NCBI GenBank assembly: GCA_965230205.1 | Contig: OZ245996.1 | Coordinates: 1,054,001-1,118,000, forward strand | Direction: 5' to 3' | DNA from: CANLBN01 sp965230205 | Lineage (GTDB): Bacteria; Pseudomonadota; Gammaproteobacteria; Pseudomonadales; Cellvibrionaceae | DNA length: 64,000 nucleotides | Shown here: positions 54,401-63,907 of the stretch, piece after piece | Layout of the letters: the number at the start of each line of letters is the position of its first letter | How positions within the stretch are numbered: position 1 is the stretch's first letter | Position numbers and translations under genes: made by a program | Notes under the pieces: generated by a model | The model's database searches: none | What the model was told of the DNA's origin: nothing | The model's input: only the letters and a program-made list of their open reading frames with translations

Positions 54401-55522
54401 ATGGAATATTATAAAGTTGCTTTAAGAATATTCTGTTTATTTCTACTGCTATCATCCTCTAAAGGCCTGGCAGAAAGCTCTGCGGCAGAAAATAGTAAGA
54501 GCCTAGAGGCTGCTTCTACTCAGGATATCGCCAGTAAGTTTCAAGCACTCGTCAGCAATGACTCAAAACCTCTGAGCATTAAACAGCAAAAAGAAATAAA
54601 AATTGGCGTCATAACACCATCCAAGGATGTGTCTGACTTCTGGGTTAGGAGTTATATTGCCTTAACTCGCCGCCTATCAGAACTAGAGATTAAATTTTCT
54701 ACTAAGTTATTTTCATCAACGCAAATTGAACACTCATTACAAACACGCTACATAGAGCAAGTTCTTCAAGACCGTGAAACATTTGACTTTGTCATATTTG
54801 GCCCTTCTGAATTGAAAGTACAATCCGAAAATATTCAACAGCTTTCAGCTGCAAACGAATTTGATACCTTTATCTGGGCCTTTCATACCCCGGATAAATC
54901 ATGGAAACATCAGCCCAAAGCCTGGTTCGATTTCTCGAGCTCTGTAGGCGCCGAAAAAATCTGCGAATTTTTGATAACACAATTAGGTAACAACATTAAA
55001 GTTGTTCTCAACAGAGGCATTCCTGGCGTAACCGATAACCAGCGTTCAGGTGACTTTAAGTCCTGTGTACAAGAAGAAGGAAATTGGCAAGTACTATACG
55101 AACACTTTGGTCAATATCAAGAATATGGTGGTAAAGATGGAGCTGACTTTACCGCTAAATACTTCCCGGAAGCTGAAGTATTACATAACGCCAACACAGC
55201 AATGGCGGTAGGTGCCGTTAGAGGCTTAAAAGAAAATGGAATTTTAAACAAGGTCATAACAACCGGATGGGGAGGAACAGAAACCGAACTGCAACTTATC
55301 CGCAAAAAAGAACTGAATGCCACCCCAATGAGAATGAGTGACGATGTTGGTGTCGCCACAGCAGAGGCTATCAAGCTAACACTCGAAAAACGGAGCAATG
55401 AGATACCAAATGTTTATTTAGGCAGAATTACCGTTGCCAATGATGACATGACCCACCAAGAACTATCGGAACTCTCAAAAGAAGCATTTAGATATTCTAA
55501 AGATGGTAAGCTAGATCAATAA
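54401..55522 (+). CDS. LuxP-like periplasmic binding protein
   Basis: 373 residues with a signal peptide (about 1-24), then a type I periplasmic-binding fold. Similarity to Vibrio LuxP is visible along the protein: VSDFWVRS, RLSELEIKF, TGWGGTETEL, MRMSDDVGVATAEAIK and EAFRYSKDG. Against the AI-2 site of LuxP as I recall it, the equivalents of Ser79, Trp82, Arg215, Trp289 and Arg310 are kept, while Gln77, Asn159, Ser265 and Asp267 are not. A related but perhaps different ligand is likely. No LuxQ-type kinase is adjacent; a GGDEF-EAL receptor gene is divergent. Confidence 0.82.
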   Translation: MEYYKVALRIFCLFLLLSSSKGLAESSAAENSKSLEAASTQDIASKFQALVSNDSKPLSIKQQKEIKIGVITPSKDVSDFWVRSYIALTRRLSELEIKFSTKLFSSTQIEHSLQTRYIEQVLQDRETFDFVIFGPSELKVQSENIQQLSAANEFDTFIWAFHTPDKSWKHQPKAWFDFSSSVGAEKICEFLITQLGNNIKVVLNRGIPGVTDNQRSGDFKSCVQEEGNWQVLYEHFGQYQEYGGKDGADFTAKYFPEAEVLHNANTAMAVGAVRGLKENGILNKVITTGWGGTETELQLIRKKELNATPMRMSDDVGVATAEAIKLTLEKRSNEIPNVYLGRITVANDDMTHQELSELSKEAFRYSKDGKLDQ

Positions 55523-55534
55523 GTCTGACTCTGA

Positions 55535-57202
55535 TCAAATACCAGCGTTAGAAAACAACCCATCAACAATGGCTTTAGCTTCTTCAATGATTTGATTCAA
55601 ATGCTCATCACCTTTAAAGCTTTCTGCATATATTTTATAAATTTCTTCTGTTCCGGAAGGTCGAGCAGCAAACCAGCCATTTTCAGTAACAACTTTTAAA
55701 CCTCCAATAGCTTCGTTATTGCCTGGCGCATGAGTAAGCTTAGAGGTAATTTCCTCTCCCGCAAGAGTTTGTGCGGTTACATCACTCGCACTCAATTTTT
55801 TCAGTAGTGCTTTTTGTGCACTTGATGCTGGAGCATCGATACGCTTATAGACGGGCGCATTAAATTCTTTTGTTAACTCTACATAATGCTCTCCAGGATC
55901 TTTACCTGTGACAGCAGTAATTTCTGCCGCTAACAACCCTAAAATAATACCGTCTTTATCCGTAGACCAAACACTGCCATCACGCCGCAAAAAGGAAGCA
56001 CCCGCGCTCTCTTCACCACCAAAGCCAAAGTCAGAAGAGTACAAACCATCGACAAACCATTTAAATCCGACAGGAACTTCACAAAGATTACGGCCTAGAG
56101 CATTGGCAACACGATCTATCATGCTAGAGGAAACTAATGTTTTACCAATGGCCAAAGACTGTGACCACTCTGGACGATGTGTATATAGATATCGAATGGC
56201 TACTGCTAAATAATGGTTAGGATTCATTAGACCCGAAGAGCGGGTAACAATGCCGTGACGATCATAGTCCGGGTCATTACCTAACGCGATATCAAAACCA
56301 TCCTTTAATTTAATTAAACCCGCCATGGCATATGGACTGGAACAATCCATACGAATTTTGCCATCTTTGTCGATCGACATAAAAGAAAAGGTAGGATCAA
56401 CTTTTCGATTAACCAGCTCAATATTAATGCCATAGGTTTCAGCAATCACATCCCAATACGCCAAGCCAGAACCACCTAGAGGATCAACGCCAATTTTTAA
56501 ACCAGACTCAGCAATCGCTTGCATATCAATCACTGAGACCAAGTCGTCAACATAGGGTTTGATGTAATCGTATTCTGTGACATATTCAGAACCCCAGGCA
56601 TCAGCAAAAGAAATTTCTTTTACATCAACATTTCCGGCTTTAATAATATCGTTGGCCCGATTTTGAATGTGCGACGTAATATCGGTATCTGCAGGTCCGC
56701 CATTGGGTGGATTATATTTAAAACCGCCATCCTGAGGAGGGTTATGAGAGGGAGTAATAACAATGCCATCAGCAATGTCATTATTATTTTTCCCTTGGCG
56801 ATTTTTATTGTATGTGAGAATCGCATGAGAAATAACAGGGGTTGGCGTGTAATTAAATTGGGAGCCACGCCCTTCTTGAACCATAACATGAACATTATTA
56901 GCCGCAAGAACTTGCAACGTCGTAATAAATGCACACTCGGAAAGCGCATGAGTATCGATACCGACATACAACGGCCCATTAATATTGTTCTGCTGACGAT
57001 ACTCTACTAATGCCTGACAAATGGCCTGAATATGCACTTCTGTAAATGAGCCATTTAAAGATGAGCCTCGATGGCCTGAAGTGCCAAAACTGACTAAAGT
57101 ATCAAGGGAGGGTTGCTGTACATAGTAATCGCTGACGAGCCGTGGGATATTCACTAAATCTGAATCTAAAGCCAGCTGCCCAGCTCTCTCATGTAAACTC
57201 AT
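55535..57202 (-). CDS. pgm: Phosphoglucomutase (alpha-D-glucose phosphate-specific)
   Basis: Interconverts glucose 1-phosphate and glucose 6-phosphate. 555 residues from the ATG at 57200-57202 (E. coli Pgm is 546). The start MSLHERAGQLALDSDLVNI matches the family. Landmarks: VSFGTSGHRGSS, the phosphoserine loop TPSHNPPQDGGFKYN, the metal loop LGNDPDYDRHG, sugar loop FGGEESAGASFLRRDG and phosphate loop ARPSGTEEIYKIY. Monocistronic; convergent with the LuxP-like gene, 12 bases apart. Confidence 0.96.
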   Translation of the reverse strand: MSLHERAGQLALDSDLVNIPRLVSDYYVQQPSLDTLVSFGTSGHRGSSLNGSFTEVHIQAICQALVEYRQQNNINGPLYVGIDTHALSECAFITTLQVLAANNVHVMVQEGRGSQFNYTPTPVISHAILTYNKNRQGKNNNDIADGIVITPSHNPPQDGGFKYNPPNGGPADTDITSHIQNRANDIIKAGNVDVKEISFADAWGSEYVTEYDYIKPYVDDLVSVIDMQAIAESGLKIGVDPLGGSGLAYWDVIAETYGINIELVNRKVDPTFSFMSIDKDGKIRMDCSSPYAMAGLIKLKDGFDIALGNDPDYDRHGIVTRSSGLMNPNHYLAVAIRYLYTHRPEWSQSLAIGKTLVSSSMIDRVANALGRNLCEVPVGFKWFVDGLYSSDFGFGGEESAGASFLRRDGSVWSTDKDGIILGLLAAEITAVTGKDPGEHYVELTKEFNAPVYKRIDAPASSAQKALLKKLSASDVTAQTLAGEEITSKLTHAPGNNEAIGGLKVVTENGWFAARPSGTEEIYKIYAESFKGDEHLNQIIEEAKAIVDGLFSNAGI

Positions 57203-57330
57203 CAACGTATTCCTTTTTAATCAGCGATTTAATTGCAGCAATTGCTAAGCTATAGATAGTGTTTGTTATAACACAATACATTCACGTTATTACAAACTTA
57301 ATAAAGAATAGTGGTGATAACAACTATTCT

Positions 57331-58626
57331 TTAGGCACAAAATGGATGTCGTAAAACAATGGTTTCAACACGGTCAGGCCCAGTAGAAATAATATCAACT
57401 GGCGCACCAACCAATGATTCGATACGTTGAATATAGCTCACTGCATTTTCAGGCAAGTCATCCATCGATTGCGCACCAAATGTATTTTCTTGCCAGCCAG
57501 GAACCGTTTCGTAGACAGGAACAATTTTATTCCAACCATCACTATCGAAAGGGACGCTAAGTTTATTACCCTGCTGATCTTCATAACCGACACAGATCTT
57601 AACGCTCTCTAAACCATCAAGGACATCCAGTTTTGTTAAACATAAACCAGAAATAGAATTAATACGGATAGCATGCTTAACAGCAACGGCATCGAACCAG
57701 CCAGTGCGACGTTTACGCCCCGTTGTTGCACCAAACTCATTACCTTTTACACCTAGGTGCTGGCCCACATCACAATCCAGCTCTGTTGGAAATGGCCCGG
57801 AACCCACTCGTGTCGTATACGCTTTTGTAATACCCAACACATAGTTCAAATACATTGGCCCCATACCAGAACCAGTGGCAACACCACCTGCTGTCGTATT
57901 GGACGAGGTCACAAATGGATAAGTGCCGTGGTCAATATCCAATAAAGACCCTTGCGCACCTTCAAATAAAATACTGTCGCCTTTTTCTCTAGCCGTGTGC
58001 AAAGTATCGGTAATATCTTCAACCAAAGGTTTCAGTTCTGCACCCCAAGCGATAGCGTCAGCTAATACTTTTTCGTAGTCTAGGGCATCAACACCGTAGT
58101 ATTCGGTCAATGCAAAATTATGGTATTCCATCACTTCTTTTAATTTTTCAGCAAACGATGCCTCGTCAAATAAATCCCCTAAACGCAGGCCACGACGAGC
58201 AACCTTATCTTCGTAAGCAGGACCAATTCCACGACCTGTTGTGCCAATCTTGGCATTACCGCGCTTAATTTCTCGCGCCTGATCAAGAGCAACATGGTAA
58301 GGCAATATCAATGGGCAAGCAGGAGATAAACGTAAACGCTCGCGAACGGGCACACCTTTTTTTTCCAAGCCTGCCATTTCTTTTAGCAATGCATCAGGGG
58401 CAAGCACAACGCCATTGCCAATCATACATTTCACGCCTTCACGTAAAATACCTGATGGAATTAAATGCAACACTGTCTTTTCACCATCAATGACCAGTGT
58501 GTGACCGGCATTATGACCACCTTGGAAACGAGCCACTAATGACACCTGGTCTGTCAATAAATCAACAATCTTACCTTTGCCTTCATCACCCCACTGAGTG
58601 CCTAAGACGACGACGTTTTTACCCAT
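57331..58626 (-). CDS. purA: Adenylosuccinate synthetase
   Basis: GTP-dependent first step from IMP to AMP. 431 residues. Starts MGKNVVVLGTQWGDEGKGKIVDLL with the GTP loop, followed by FQGGHNAGHTLV, GTTGRGIGPAYEDK and TTGRKRRTGWFD. Last gene of the conserved hfq-hflX-hflK-hflC-DUF2065-hisZ-purA row. Confidence 0.98.
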   Translation of the reverse strand: MGKNVVVLGTQWGDEGKGKIVDLLTDQVSLVARFQGGHNAGHTLVIDGEKTVLHLIPSGILREGVKCMIGNGVVLAPDALLKEMAGLEKKGVPVRERLRLSPACPLILPYHVALDQAREIKRGNAKIGTTGRGIGPAYEDKVARRGLRLGDLFDEASFAEKLKEVMEYHNFALTEYYGVDALDYEKVLADAIAWGAELKPLVEDITDTLHTAREKGDSILFEGAQGSLLDIDHGTYPFVTSSNTTAGGVATGSGMGPMYLNYVLGITKAYTTRVGSGPFPTELDCDVGQHLGVKGNEFGATTGRKRRTGWFDAVAVKHAIRINSISGLCLTKLDVLDGLESVKICVGYEDQQGNKLSVPFDSDGWNKIVPVYETVPGWQENTFGAQSMDDLPENAVSYIQRIESLVGAPVDIISTGPDRVETIVLRHPFCA

Positions 58627-58679
58627 GATATTTTTCTCAATAAAAATTAATTACGCAAACTTTTATAAAAATTTGCACA

Positions 58680-59879
58680 TTACAAAGGACGAACTAGATA
58701 ATCTCCGCCTTCCAATACCAACTGTCGATCACAACGCAATTCTTCAAAATCAGGCTGTTGCGATAAACCGCAAACTACTCGTTCCCCCTGTTCACGCAAT
58801 TTTTGCACCGCTTGCCATTGTGCGGAGTCTGCCGAGGCGCTTGCATAAATACCTGCATCAGGTTTCGGCAAAGACAACAGAGATAAAACAGAGGTTAAGT
58901 TAAGTCCAAAGCCTGTCGCTGGACGAGCACGGCCAAAGGCTTCTCCAATATGATCATAGCGGCCACCATTGGCGATCGCATCGCCAAACCCATTTGCATA
59001 AGCCGCAAAGACTATTCCCGTATGATAGTGATAACCTCGCAACTCGCCGAGGTCAAAATAGACATCCACATTAGAATAACGATTGATGACAACCTGATAA
59101 ACTTCTTGAAGCTCATCAATAGCTGCTGCGACTTCGGCAGGCGCATCAATTAGTTTTTCACGTGCGTTTTCTAATACTGAAACATCGCCACATAAGGTAG
59201 GTAATAGTGATAACCATTCTACAGCTTCTGGAGATTCTAAAGAGTCTTGTGCCCATTGCTTGATTTCGGCAATATCTTTTGATTGCAGCAACTCAAAAAA
59301 CTCAGCTTCTTGAGTGGCAGATAATGATAGAGCTTCTAAAAGTGCCCGGCAAATACCCACATGCCCAAGATCCAGCGTTACATCAGATACCTTTACTTGA
59401 TCCAGCGATGCCAATAATAAGCTGATTACTTCAATATCAGCATCAAGACCCGATTCACCAAATAGTTCCACACCCGCTTGCAAAGGCGTTCTCACTGCCA
59501 GTGGAGATTTAGGCTTGGCATGAAGAACATGGTCGGTATAACACAATCGGCTCGGGCCGGTTTTTTTATAACTATGCGCATCAATCCTTGCCGCTTGTGG
59601 CGTCATATCAGCACGCAATCCCATCGATTGACCAGTAAGTTGGTCCGTTACCTTGAGCGTCAGCAGGTTCAAGTCACTACCAACGCCACTAAGAAGTGAA
59701 TCCGTGAACTCCAATAACGGAGGCATAATTAACTCATACCCCCAACTGGTATAGAGGTCGAGTAGTCCACGGCGAAGTTGTTCTACACCTTGCGCTTGAG
59801 CAGGTAGAATTTCTTCAACGCCTTCAGGCAGTAACCAGCGTTTCACGTTCATTGATTTGTTACTCGTTGCAGTTTTCAT
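58680..59879 (-). CDS. hisZ: ATP phosphoribosyltransferase regulatory subunit HisZ
   Basis: 399 residues resembling class II histidyl-tRNA synthetases but shorter, with no anticodon-binding domain; forms a hetero-octamer with short HisG in histidine synthesis. Motifs: LLPEGVEEILPAQA, MPPLLEFTDSLL, LRADMTPQAARIDAH and GGRYDHIGEAFGR. Lies before purA as in pseudomonads. An in-frame Met 9 codons in (59852) is an alternative start. Confidence 0.94.
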   Translation of the reverse strand: MKTATSNKSMNVKRWLLPEGVEEILPAQAQGVEQLRRGLLDLYTSWGYELIMPPLLEFTDSLLSGVGSDLNLLTLKVTDQLTGQSMGLRADMTPQAARIDAHSYKKTGPSRLCYTDHVLHAKPKSPLAVRTPLQAGVELFGESGLDADIEVISLLLASLDQVKVSDVTLDLGHVGICRALLEALSLSATQEAEFFELLQSKDIAEIKQWAQDSLESPEAVEWLSLLPTLCGDVSVLENAREKLIDAPAEVAAAIDELQEVYQVVINRYSNVDVYFDLGELRGYHYHTGIVFAAYANGFGDAIANGGRYDHIGEAFGRARPATGFGLNLTSVLSLLSLPKPDAGIYASASADSAQWQAVQKLREQGERVVCGLSQQPDFEELRCDRQLVLEGGDYLVRPL

Positions 59880-59911
59880 TTAATTTTCTATTGTAAGGCT
59901 TCTTTAGATTT

Positions 59912-60097
59912 CTACTTCACCAAATACAGTAAACCTACACCCAGAAGCATACTCACCAGCCCCATCATTCGTAGCTGTTTGTCGCTTATTTGAGCCAATG
60001 TTGCTACTAAATTGCGCCATTTTGACGGATATAAGAACGGAATAATGCCTTCTAAAACCAACATTAGGGCAATAGCTGCCCATAAGGTTTCCCACAT
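59912..60097 (-). CDS. DUF2065 small inner-membrane protein
   Basis: 61 residues from the ATG at 60095-60097, with AGAGGTGG just upstream. Two hydrophobic helices: MWETLWAAIALMLVLEGIIP and MMGLVSMLLGVGLLYLV, linked by FLYPSKWRNLVATLAQISDKQLR, the family signature. Always near hflC and hisZ; function unknown, possibly tied to HflKC or FtsH. Confidence 0.85.
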   Translation of the reverse strand: MWETLWAAIALMLVLEGIIPFLYPSKWRNLVATLAQISDKQLRMMGLVSMLLGVGLLYLVK

Positions 60098-60134
60098 ATT
60101 CCACCTCTTGATTTCGACCCTAAAATTTATGCAC

Positions 60135-60164
60135 AAAAAAACCGAGTCAACGTGGACTCGGTTT
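60135..60164 (-). terminator. Intrinsic terminator between hflC and DUF2065
   Basis: On the minus strand an AAACCGAGTC / GACTCGGTTT stem with a CACGTT loop is followed by a T tract. It would end transcripts from the hfq-hflX-hflK-hflC side, so the DUF2065-hisZ-purA part needs read-through or its own promoter. Confidence 0.82.
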
Positions 60165-60214
60165 ATAGGATTTTACCATCTTATGGCTTCAGATTGTAGA
60201 ACTCTTAATCAGGC

Positions 60215-61093
60215 TTATTGAGTATTACCCTGAGGATCCTTCAAATAACGGAAAAAATCGCTCTCAGGGTCAACCAACATGATATCCCCCTTGTTATTAA
60301 AAGTGGATTGGTAAGCATTTAAGCTACGAACAAAGCTATAGAATTCAGGGTCTTTGTTGTAAGCAGCAGCATAAATAGCCGTTGCTTTCGCATCACCTTC
60401 ACCACGGATTAATTCCGAATCACGATAGGCTTCTGCTTCAATAACCGTTTTTTGGCGATCTGCATCGGCTTCAATGATTTCAGCCTGCTCTTTACCTTTA
60501 GAACGGTATTCACGGGCTTCTTTTTCCCGATCTGCAGCCATACGTCGATACACTGGTTCGCGCACTTCGTCGGGCAAGTCAATGCGCTTAACGCGAATAT
60601 CAATCACATCAATACCCAGCTGGTCGCGAACAGTCTTATTGATCGTCTCAATTAATGACGCCATCAATTCATCCCGCTCACCAGATACCACTTCGTGCAA
60701 TGTGCGTTGACCAAACTCATTACGCAGACCATCACTGATACGAACCGCTAAACGACTACCGGCAACAATCTCTGAACCACCGGTTTTTGAATAGTAAAGA
60801 CCCACATCAGCAATACGCCATTTGGCATAGGAATCCACTACCAGACGCTTATTTTGCACCGTAAAGTAATTTTCTGGTTGAGCATCCAATGTCAGGATAC
60901 GCCCATCAAATTTACGCACATCATCAGCAAAAGGATACTTAAAGTTGATACCCGTTTGTGGATAGTCTGGCTGCAATTTACCAAAGCGAAGCACAACCGC
61001 TTTCTGATACTCAGGCACGATATAGATCATGGAAGAGGCCAGCAGCGCGGCGATAATAATGATAATACCTAAAAATAACGATTTAGTACTCAT
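60215..61093 (-). CDS. hflC: FtsH regulator HflC
   Basis: 292-residue SPFH/prohibitin-like membrane protein. An N-terminal anchor (LGIIIIIAALLASSMIYIV) and SPFH domain (EYQKAVVLRFGKL...), ending in a helical assembly region. With HflK it forms a cage around FtsH that tunes proteolysis of membrane proteins. Its start touches the hflK stop (positions 61093 shared), indicating coupled translation. Confidence 0.96.
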   Translation of the reverse strand: MSTKSLFLGIIIIIAALLASSMIYIVPEYQKAVVLRFGKLQPDYPQTGINFKYPFADDVRKFDGRILTLDAQPENYFTVQNKRLVVDSYAKWRIADVGLYYSKTGGSEIVAGSRLAVRISDGLRNEFGQRTLHEVVSGERDELMASLIETINKTVRDQLGIDVIDIRVKRIDLPDEVREPVYRRMAADREKEAREYRSKGKEQAEIIEADADRQKTVIEAEAYRDSELIRGEGDAKATAIYAAAYNKDPEFYSFVRSLNAYQSTFNNKGDIMLVDPESDFFRYLKDPQGNTQ

Positions 61094-62256
61094 TAGCGAA
61101 TCCCCCGACGAATAACACTGGATTGATTACGTTGGACTTGCTCAGCTACGCGCTCATTAATCTCTCGTATCACCTCAGGTGATAACTCATTACTACCTGA
61201 GCGCGAAATGCCCGTCGAGCCACCTGCGATCTTATCTAATGGTAAATACATCATATTATTACCACCCTCAACATCGACCAATACTTTAGAACTATTCGCC
61301 ATTACCGACTCAATTGCATCTAAATACAAACGTTCACGGGTTACTTCAGGCGCTTTATTGTATTCGGCTAGTAGTCGATTAAAACGTTCAGCTTCACCTT
61401 CTGCTTTTGCAATAACTTGGTCACGATAAGCATTGGCTTCTTCGATAGCACGCTGGGCCTTACCGCGAGCCTCTGGAACAATGGCATTGGCATATGCTTG
61501 AGATTGGTTTTTAAACCTCTCCTGATCTTCCTTTGCTTTAACCACGTCATCGAATGCATCCTTCACTGCCGCTGGAGGCTTACCCTCTTGGATATTGACG
61601 CCAACAACATTAATACCTGTTCGATAACTCTCTAAATAGGACTGTAAACGTCCACTCATCTCGTTTGCGATTTTCGCACGACCTTCGGATAAGACCTGAT
61701 TCAATTCCGTAGAGCCGACAACATGACGTAAGGCACTGTCCGTTGCCTGCTGCAGGCTGGACTCAGGACTTTTCACGTTAAGAACAAAGTCTTTAATATC
61801 AGCGATATTGTATTGAACCGTTACGGGTAGCTCCACAATGCTTTCATCCTCAGTCAGCATTAAACCACCTGTGCGATATTGACGCTCCTCGGTGATATTA
61901 ACCGTGTAAACAGTATCAATAAATTTAGGGTTCCAATGCAGGCCCGGGCCAACAATTGAGTGAAATTTACCCAACCGCAACACAACAGCCTGCTCTTTTT
62001 CATCCAACTGGTAGATGCCAAATGCTAAATAGGCTAATAAGGCAATAACACCAAGGACTCCGATCATGGAGCCAGAAATTCCGGAGCCGCCACCAGAAGA
62101 ACCTTCTCTTCCGCTTTTACTGCCCTTATTTCCAAACAAATTATTAATCTTGTCTTGAAATTTTTTTAGGGCTTCATCGAGGTCAGGCGGACCATCATTA
62201 TTTTTACGTCCACCCCAGGGATCTTGATTGTTCCCACCCGGTTCATTCCAGGCCAT
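61093..62256 (-). CDS. hflK: FtsH regulator HflK
   Basis: 387 residues from the ATG at 62254-62256, with CGGAG seven bases upstream and the family start MAWNEPGGNNQDPWGG; the open frame runs 5 codons further. A Gly/Asn-rich cytoplasmic tail, one membrane span (SMIGVLGVIALLAYLAFGIY), an SPFH domain (EQAVVLRLGKFHSIVGPGLHW) and a helical C-terminal part follow. Partner of HflC, overlapping its gene by one base. Confidence 0.96.
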   Translation of the reverse strand: MAWNEPGGNNQDPWGGRKNNDGPPDLDEALKKFQDKINNLFGNKGSKSGREGSSGGGSGISGSMIGVLGVIALLAYLAFGIYQLDEKEQAVVLRLGKFHSIVGPGLHWNPKFIDTVYTVNITEERQYRTGGLMLTEDESIVELPVTVQYNIADIKDFVLNVKSPESSLQQATDSALRHVVGSTELNQVLSEGRAKIANEMSGRLQSYLESYRTGINVVGVNIQEGKPPAAVKDAFDDVVKAKEDQERFKNQSQAYANAIVPEARGKAQRAIEEANAYRDQVIAKAEGEAERFNRLLAEYNKAPEVTRERLYLDAIESVMANSSKVLVDVEGGNNMMYLPLDKIAGGSTGISRSGSNELSPEVIREINERVAEQVQRNQSSVIRRGIR

Positions 62257-62540
62257 AATGTTTCTCCGCATGATTCTTAAGTTAAATGGTACTTGTATTT
62301 CATAGTACTTATATTAAGTACTGACACAACATTGCTTGAAACGTTTGCCGATACATTGCAAATCAGGTATTGCAAACAAGACAAATCAAAGACCGTAGAT
62401 TGCAACTTATCGTTTTTTCTACGTCTTATCTTCATCCACAGATGCGCACTATATATTGAGCTTAATTATTTGCCCATTATTAAGTGAACATAAATCTCAT
62501 TAACCTTTTCCTTTTGAGTCCATTGTTTTATAGGTACGGC

Positions 62541-63881
62541 TCAATCCTGGCGCTGCCAATGTTCAGGCGTTCTCCCTATTGTTGGGGCAACCCCCACCCA
62601 TTCCAAGTGCTGTGCTTCAATAGATTCGGCACTTAATAAGCGACAAAATTCCACTTGGGGGATATTAATTAACAATTCACTACCGCCATCATCCTGGTAA
62701 ACTTCTTCATCAACCACCGATAATTCGTACAACTTAGCGCGCAATCGCCCCATTGCACTATTCAGGTGCAGGCGTCCTGACACCATATGCTGACCTAAGC
62801 ACTCAGCTAACGCTTCCAACAATAATTCAAAACCCTGACCGGTCTGTGCCGATAGCCAAACCGCGACAGGCCGCCCCTGCTCATCCCACTCAATACGGGG
62901 TTGCTGGTCTGGAAGCAGATCCAACTTGTTATAAATCTTGAGCTGGGGCAATTCACCAGCGCCAATTTCATCCAAAACCAATTGTACTTGCTCAATATTA
63001 CGCTGACGCTCGTCCGCAGAGGCATCAATAACATGCAGTAATAAGCTCGCGTGAGCGGCTTCTTCCAACGTTGCTCGAAAAGCTTCCACCAAGCGGTGAG
63101 GCAAGTGGCTGATAAAACCTACCGTGTCAGCTAAAACAACAGAACCAACGCTGGCTAAATCAAGCCGGCGCATGGTTGGGTCCAATGTCGCGAACAATTG
63201 ATCCTCGGCGTAAACCTCGGCATCCGTTAAATAATTAAATAACGTCGATTTACCCGCATTGGTATACCCTACCAATGAAACTGTCGGTGTTGAAGCGCGC
63301 AACCGAGAGCGCCGGCCTTGATCTCGTTGTTTTCTTACTTTTTCTAAACGGGCCTCAATGGATTTAATCCGTACACGCAATAAGCGACGGTCGGTTTCTA
63401 GCTGTGTTTCACCAGGGCCACGAAGACCAATCCCGCCTTTTTGGCGCTCAAGGTGAGTCCAACCTCGAATAAGTCGAGTCGACATATGACGCAATTGGGC
63501 TAGCTCAACCTGTAACTTACCCTCATGAGTTCGAGCACGCTGCGCAAAAATATCAAGAATTAAACCTGTCCGATCTAACACTCGACACTCAAGCGCCTTT
63601 TCAAGGTTGCGCTCCTGGCTAGGCGATAAGCTGTGATTGAATATCACAAGCCGAGCATCGTGCAAGTGCACAAGCTCTCTTAACTCTTCAACCTTACCTG
63701 TTCCTACAAAATATTTAGGATCAGGCGTAACACGCTGCCCCGTTATAAAATCAACGGGGTCTCCACCTGCAGATATAACGAGTTCTTCAAATTCGCGAGG
63801 GTCATCACTGACATGTGAATGAGATAATTTCAGGTGAACCAGTACCGCCAGTTCACCGGATTCAGGTCGGTCAAAAAACAA
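62541..63881 (-). CDS. hflX: Ribosome-associated GTPase HflX
   Basis: 446 residues. The start is a TTG at 63879-63881 with GGAG eight bases upstream, beginning MFFDRPESGELAVLVHL as in E. coli HflX (MFDRYDAGE...). N-terminal domain KYFVGTGKVEEL and the RTGLILDIFAQRARTHEGKLQVELAQL block lead to GLRGPGETQLETDRRLL, then a GTPase domain with GYTNAGKSTLFN, DTVGFI and NKLD. Splits stalled ribosomes. Follows hfq by 26 bases. Confidence 0.96.
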   Translation of the reverse strand: MFFDRPESGELAVLVHLKLSHSHVSDDPREFEELVISAGGDPVDFITGQRVTPDPKYFVGTGKVEELRELVHLHDARLVIFNHSLSPSQERNLEKALECRVLDRTGLILDIFAQRARTHEGKLQVELAQLRHMSTRLIRGWTHLERQKGGIGLRGPGETQLETDRRLLRVRIKSIEARLEKVRKQRDQGRRSRLRASTPTVSLVGYTNAGKSTLFNYLTDAEVYAEDQLFATLDPTMRRLDLASVGSVVLADTVGFISHLPHRLVEAFRATLEEAAHASLLLHVIDASADERQRNIEQVQLVLDEIGAGELPQLKIYNKLDLLPDQQPRIEWDEQGRPVAVWLSAQTGQGFELLLEALAECLGQHMVSGRLHLNSAMGRLRAKLYELSVVDEEVYQDDGGSELLINIPQVEFCRLLSAESIEAQHLEWVGVAPTIGRTPEHWQRQD

Positions 63882-63907
63882 TCATAAACTCCAAAACTAC
63901 TGATTAC

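Noticed and set aside
58680..59879. Histidyl-tRNA synthetase instead of HisZ
   Set aside because: Shorter, lacks the anticodon-binding domain, and lies in the hisZ-purA context.
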